A stretch of 22,381 nt of DNA, from contig KN882912.1 in the NCBI GenBank assembly GCA_000934455.1, forward strand, positions 1-22,381, written 5' to 3'. Positions 18,174 to 22,381 of this stretch are shown in pieces (the stretch's first letter is position 1; every line of letters begins with the position of its first letter). The notes under the pieces are model-generated. The model ran no database searches. It saw only the letters and a program-made list of their open reading frames with translations, and was not told the origin of the DNA. Made by a program: the position numbers and the translations under genes. Source of the stretch: Apostichopus parvimensis. Lineage: Eukaryota; Echinodermata; Holothuroidea; Aspidochirotida; Stichopodidae.

Positions 18174-19799
18174 GTAACAAAATTTATCAAGAAATTTATT
18201 TTTGGCAGGGAACCGTTTTCTTTCTGCTTAACAATTTTTGGTCGCAGGTGGCAGGCAGCAGGGGATGCATTTCAGCACAGCACAGCAATATATACTAACA
18301 GTTTCAAGTGTTAATCCTTTACACTGCAGTTTATGCCTTCAGCAATGTCTACTTCTGATATTAGAGGGCGCTCCTTCAAAATACAACTTTGTGTTAGTTA
18401 CTGATGGTGCTTAAATAGTGATTTCAAACTCTAGTACTCATGGTTATGCACTCTCAATCTCCTCCAAAAAAAAAAAGCTTCAAGTTTTCAAAGCTGATGG
18501 AAAATTAACATAAAAAGTATCAAATTGATTCGCACTTGAATTAAAGTTAATTAAAAACCAAACAGAATCTTTCTATATAACATTTTTGCAAAAGATAAGC
18601 CAAGACTAGAACTTTTTTTTCTTCACAAATCTCATTTTAATCAGATACTCGGCTCTATCCTTTCATGCAAGAAAAGTTTCTTTAGTCAGAGGAAGAAAAA
18701 AAAAATTTGGAGAGAGAGAGATTGTAATAATTGAAACCGAGTATGCAGTTGATATGAGTTTCTTACACACTCAGACAGAATTGAGACAAGTTTAGCAAAG
18801 CCAATAATGTTGAATCAATCAGCTGTAAATGGTGTGTTTATTCACGGATAATGAAAGACTGTACAGTTCCATCTGTTTTGCTGGTTTAGCAATAATTTGA
18901 TGGCATGTGGAGTATGAAAGAGACCTTTAAAAGTTAGGTTGTGAAAGCAGCTCCTGATAAACAAAAGGTTACCACAGAATTTGGGTCCATAAAAGTAGCC
19001 GTATATTGGTAATTTTTAATAATTTGTATAATCGTGGTCATTAAAAACTGGAATTTGTTTTCTCGGTTAGAAAAATTTTCTGCCAATTTGTCAACTTTTG
19101 AAATTTTACAGTCTGTATACTGGTACCTGATTAGGTATATTAATTAAGGAAATGAATTGATATTACAATGATGTCTTTAGAAGTCAATTTTGGTAACAAT
19201 ATTTTGGCAAAACCTCTCTTTTTATATATTTTTTATAAGGAATTTTAGTCCGTGCAGTTACCTTGAAATAGTGTTCTAGAGTAAAATTTGATTCTTATAA
19301 GTTGATTCAACTTATAAATAGTCATAAAAAAATATAGATAGTCATAAAAAGTCACATGATAACCACCACTGGGTAGTTTATAATCATATCAAATTCTGTT
19401 CATAATGAAATAACACTGATAGCAGTGGTACAGTTATGACATAAAACTAATCGCTAATAAACCACGAGCAGGGTAAATTGTTTCAAAATCTCTTTGTTTT
19501 CAGTCTTTCTTTGCACATTTACTTCTTTTGTTATAATTTGTTAATTTGCTCATAACTAATTAACAATTGACTTGTTCTTGTATTGGGCATTTCAAGTCTT
19601 CATAATGTTGTTTTACTCATGTGTTTAATCCTTCCTTTGCCTTTATTATGTTTATTTTGTTTCCAAAATTATTGCCTGTCTTTCTTTTTTGACTTTGTGT
19701 TAATTATTGCTTTATTGTTTTAATTTTCTTTGTTGTTGCTTGCTCTGTTTTATGTTCTGCAACACCCTTCTCCTGCATGTTTTATGTCTCTCTCTGTAG
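18174..19799. other. Intronic stretch before exon 3
   Basis: AT-rich intron. It contains a near-perfect 23-base palindrome at 19295-19317 (TTATAAGTTGA, T, TCAACTTATAA), a repeated ATAGTCATAAAA just after it, a short (GA)n tract near 18710 and a pyrimidine-rich final 200 bases leading to the exon 3 acceptor. Confidence 0.55.
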
Positions 19800-19916
19800 G
19801 GACGAGGAAGCTACCCCTGAGAGCCCTCTACTAACACCCATCACTGAAACAGATTCTGCACCCCTAATAGCCACCGCTGCCACTGTTGGGAAATACCACT
19901 CGGTGTCGGACATTAA
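19800..19916 (+). CDS. syt7: Linker exon of synaptotagmin-7-like gene
   Basis: 117 bases between acceptor CTCTCTCTGTAG and donor GTATGC. It opens with one base that completes CG|G (Arg83) and ends with AA of a Lys/Asn codon, so it is a symmetric phase-2/2 exon whose skipping keeps the frame. It encodes DEEATPESPLLTPITETD, then SAPLIATAATVGKYHSVSDI: acidic, Ser/Thr/Pro-rich and without predicted structure, as expected for the cytosolic spacer between membrane helix and C2A. The closing HSVSDI recalls the SSVSDLV of the vertebrate Syt7 spacer, again from memory. The frame runs on into intron to a stop after ten codons, so the donor is required. The clear codon structure beside AT-rich intron, and phase agreement with exon 2 across 13 kb, are the main evidence. 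SP and TP sites suggest proline-directed phosphorylation. Confidence 0.7.
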
Positions 19917-22381
19917 GTATGCAAATTACACCTTTTTTCTTTTTCAATTCTAACTTTTCACTGACAATTTATTTCATTCTCCTAAGCTTACTTGTATTCC
20001 TTCTAAAGCATTGTCATGAAGAAAGTTTGCTGGTAATTCCCATTGTAAATATTGCTGTGTATGAAAAGAAAAAAAAAGAAAAAAAAATTGTTTATGCAAA
20101 TATTCTGCTTTAAACTAAATATAGAGATATGGTGCTTGATATAACCTTTTGACCCATCAATAGAATCCTGGCTTCAACAAACATTTCAAAATAGTTTTTA
20201 GCTCATTTATGACTCAAAAAATTTATGATAAAGAGGCCTAGTTAATATTATATACTGTGATATCGTAATTGAAAATTCAATTAGCGAGAGGAGCATTTCT
20301 GTTTTCATGAGGATAAAACCTACACATTTCATTTTTTTTTAAATTATGAAGCGGCCTCAAAAAAAAAAAAGTGGCATTGCCATCAGCATTATTTGAAATA
20401 ATAAATATGAAGTGTCTCAATTCAAGGTCTTGATTAAGATAATTGAAAGATGGGAGGTTCGTGGAGAAGAAGTTTTCCTTTTTTTAAATGTTTTTCCCCT
20501 TTGATGACTTTACGATGGAATCAGTGTCGCCTTTTAACCTCTCAGTGATGACAATCACCATGGAAACAATGCAACTGCCTCAAGTTAAAAAGTAATCCAT
20601 ATTTTAAGTAAACATGTACCTGATGGGTTTAAGAAGGAATGCAAGTTTAAACTTAATCCCACACTCTTTTTTTTTTGTTTTTGCTTGTTTTACAGTTCAT
20701 GTGGTTATAATTTTGCCCGTTGCTTTCTAATTCTTCGCTTTCTTTTTGTTTCAATTTTTCACTTTTTATTTAATTAACATTATTTTCATTTATGGTCATC
20801 TTACCGTATGCCTGTAAAAGAGTCGTTGTAGCAGTAAAAGTACATCAATACTTTGTTAACAAAGATTGTTTCAGATAAAGCTGATCAGGAAAATTGGCTG
20901 GAATTGAAGACTAATTTTCTTTAGTATATAGTAACCTTAATTTGCAAGAATTTGCAACTGATTCAAGGTTTGACACCGTAAAGAAGATACATGAAAGCTT
21001 CTAAGTTTGAACATTGATATCTAATAAATTTGAGCCAAGGAAAGCATGCTGTCTTTTATAAAACACATGTATTTTTCTCCACTGATGATGGGGAAGTTTC
21101 AAAATGAAACATGAATTCTTCCACTAGTTATCATATATTATATATAATATTAGCATATTGAGAATATTTCAATTATTGCATTCAAGCTATAAATGTTAAA
21201 AATGTTTAAAATCACCAAAACTTTCTTGATTATTATTGATGTAAGTCCTCAGTGGAGATAAATAATTCCAAACATGAAATAAGTTTGGTATCTAACAGGT
21301 AACCTGAACCTGGAGTATTTGTAATTATTCTCTTGTAAAACAGGGATTTGTAACACGCACTTGCTTCCCTCATATACATACATGCTTCCTAAAGAGGAAG
21401 GAGGAATCAGGGCCTGGATGGATGGTAGCAACACCCCCTGTTTAAAGACTTGCCCAAAATTTGAGTGAAGTACTAGAGAATTAATGCATGTATATATATA
21501 TGAGGTATATTGAGTGGTATACAAATTCCCAAAACAGGTAAGTGGGTTTGGGGATTTAATTAGGTAGCTTTGTTTTCTATATATTAGTTACTCAAATTTG
21601 ATGAACCCCTGGGCTCTTGAATATCCTTGATCCTCCCCCCTTCCACACACCCACGGTACACTTTGCCTTTCATTCTGTATGCTGATGGCATAGTACAGTA
21701 ATTGCCACAAACTTTTAGATAAGATAGTTAAACTATCTTTGCCATGTGGGTGTGTTAACATTTTGACGTGATCTTTAAATCTCTCGGTTTAAACAAAGAG
21801 GATAGCAATTTTATGGCAATTGAAGCCAGGCATAATTGGTGAACAACCGTGACCTGATACCTTCGAGAATCACTAGAGGTCTCGAGACTATCCAAGTTCC
21901 TGTAAGGTGTCAATATTTGGATACCTCTGTTCATGTGTAGGAAGACACTTATGTTAAAGTTAGCGCTTGTTAGTGAACGAGATTGACCAGAAGAAACTGG
22001 GGATGTTTCAAGCAGTCAAATTTAAAATATATGATAGACGCTAAGTCTATCTTGTCATAATATCTGATGACATTCCGGTAGTTTAAGCCAAAGAGGAGGT
22101 GGAATATAACCTAGGGAAGTTGTGGAAAAAATGTTAGAAATACACACCTCCTCCCCCCCAAAAATAAATGACCAGGACAGGAAGGGGAGATGGAGAAGCA
22201 AAGATAACTCAAGAGAATGCAGAGAGTAGGAGAGGGATGTAATGGAATGAAAAAGAAGAGGGACAGATGGAATTGGGAATGTAATGTTACTCTTATCCAA
22301 TGATGTGATGAAGTTGGTGCAGGCTGGTATTGGGATGGGTATGGGTAGGGGTAAGAGACAATATGATATGCTCTGAGAGCT
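19917..22381 (+). other. Start of intron 3, runs off window
   Basis: Begins with donor GTATGC. No further exon of the gene is recognisable. It includes homopolymer tracts, an acceptor-like TTTTACAG at 20695 without a convincing exon after it, a 19-base palindrome at 21721-21739 (AAGATAGTT, A, AACTATCTT), and a purine-rich, G-run-bearing stretch from about 22150 to the end. The C2A and C2B exons should lie downstream. Confidence 0.6.

Larger units (their letters stand above)
6760..19799 (+). other. Intron 2 of the Syt7-like gene (13 kb)
   Basis: Runs from donor GTAGGT to acceptor TCTCTCTCTGTAG. The two bases left by exon 2 (CG) and the single base opening exon 3 (G) make an Arg codon. It is the main repository of mobile elements in the window, itemised separately. 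Segments 7196-8848, 9187-9873, 10265-10838, 11431-13393, 15110-15959, 16463-16984, 17366-18149 and 18174-19799 are AT-rich and show no further exon, RNA gene or transposon pair that I can support. Confidence 0.65.

Noticed and set aside
20695-20780. Possible exon after TTGTTTTACAG
   Set aside because: The frame in phase with exon 3 becomes a low-complexity Phe/Leu run, has no donor, and reaches a stop.

Overview
The window looks like a piece of an animal genome. It is AT-rich, has long introns with canonical GT/AG ends and polypyrimidine tracts, and is crowded with small non-autonomous DNA transposons, a LINE fragment, minisatellites and a tRNA-like sequence. No bacterial or viral gene organisation is visible. 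A marine invertebrate deuterostome, perhaps an echinoderm, is my best guess. It rests on the general look of the repeats and is weakly supported.

The one host gene I can assemble lies on the + strand and runs off the right edge. Its exons are 2111-2138 (ATG and a short luminal N-terminus), 6540-6759 (single transmembrane helix, LCGFC juxtamembrane motif, basic stop-transfer stretch and start of the linker) and 19800-19916 (Ser/Thr/Pro-rich acidic linker). The split codons agree across both introns: C|AA gives Gln and CG|G gives Arg. The layout matches the N-terminal half of a synaptotagmin and is closest, from memory, to synaptotagmin 7: about 15 luminal residues, then 17 hydrophobic residues before an LCGxC motif, then a variable linker. 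The C2A and C2B domains must lie beyond position 22381. A candidate 24-nt phase-2/2 microexon (18150-18173) and the 117-nt phase-2/2 exon both fall in the linker, the part of Syt7 known to vary by alternative splicing.

Layout. 1-2110: truncated hAT-type MITE, 21-bp repeat array, simple repeats, possible promoter. 2111-2138: exon 1. 2139-6539: intron 1, with a 60-bp duplication, an unexplained open frame at 2466-2603, an 18-bp minisatellite, G-rich tracts and a piggyBac-like MITE. 6540-6759: transmembrane exon. 6760-19799: a 13-kb intron holding a tRNA-like sequence, two oppositely oriented hAT-type MITEs with perfect 8-bp target duplications, a second piggyBac-like MITE family, a 1.17-kb near-complete palindromic foldback element, a 38-bp minisatellite, a LINE reverse-transcriptase 3' fragment, a second copy of the first piggyBac-like MITE in inverted orientation, and the candidate microexon. 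19800-19916: linker exon. 19917-22381: start of the next intron.

The most interesting items are the candidate microexon in the Syt7-like linker, the foldback element with hairpins nested inside each arm, the 21-bp-phased TACATGATCGTA array, and the anomalous 19-bp flanking repeat of one piggyBac-like MITE copy. No retrovirus-like or Polinton-like element was recognised.
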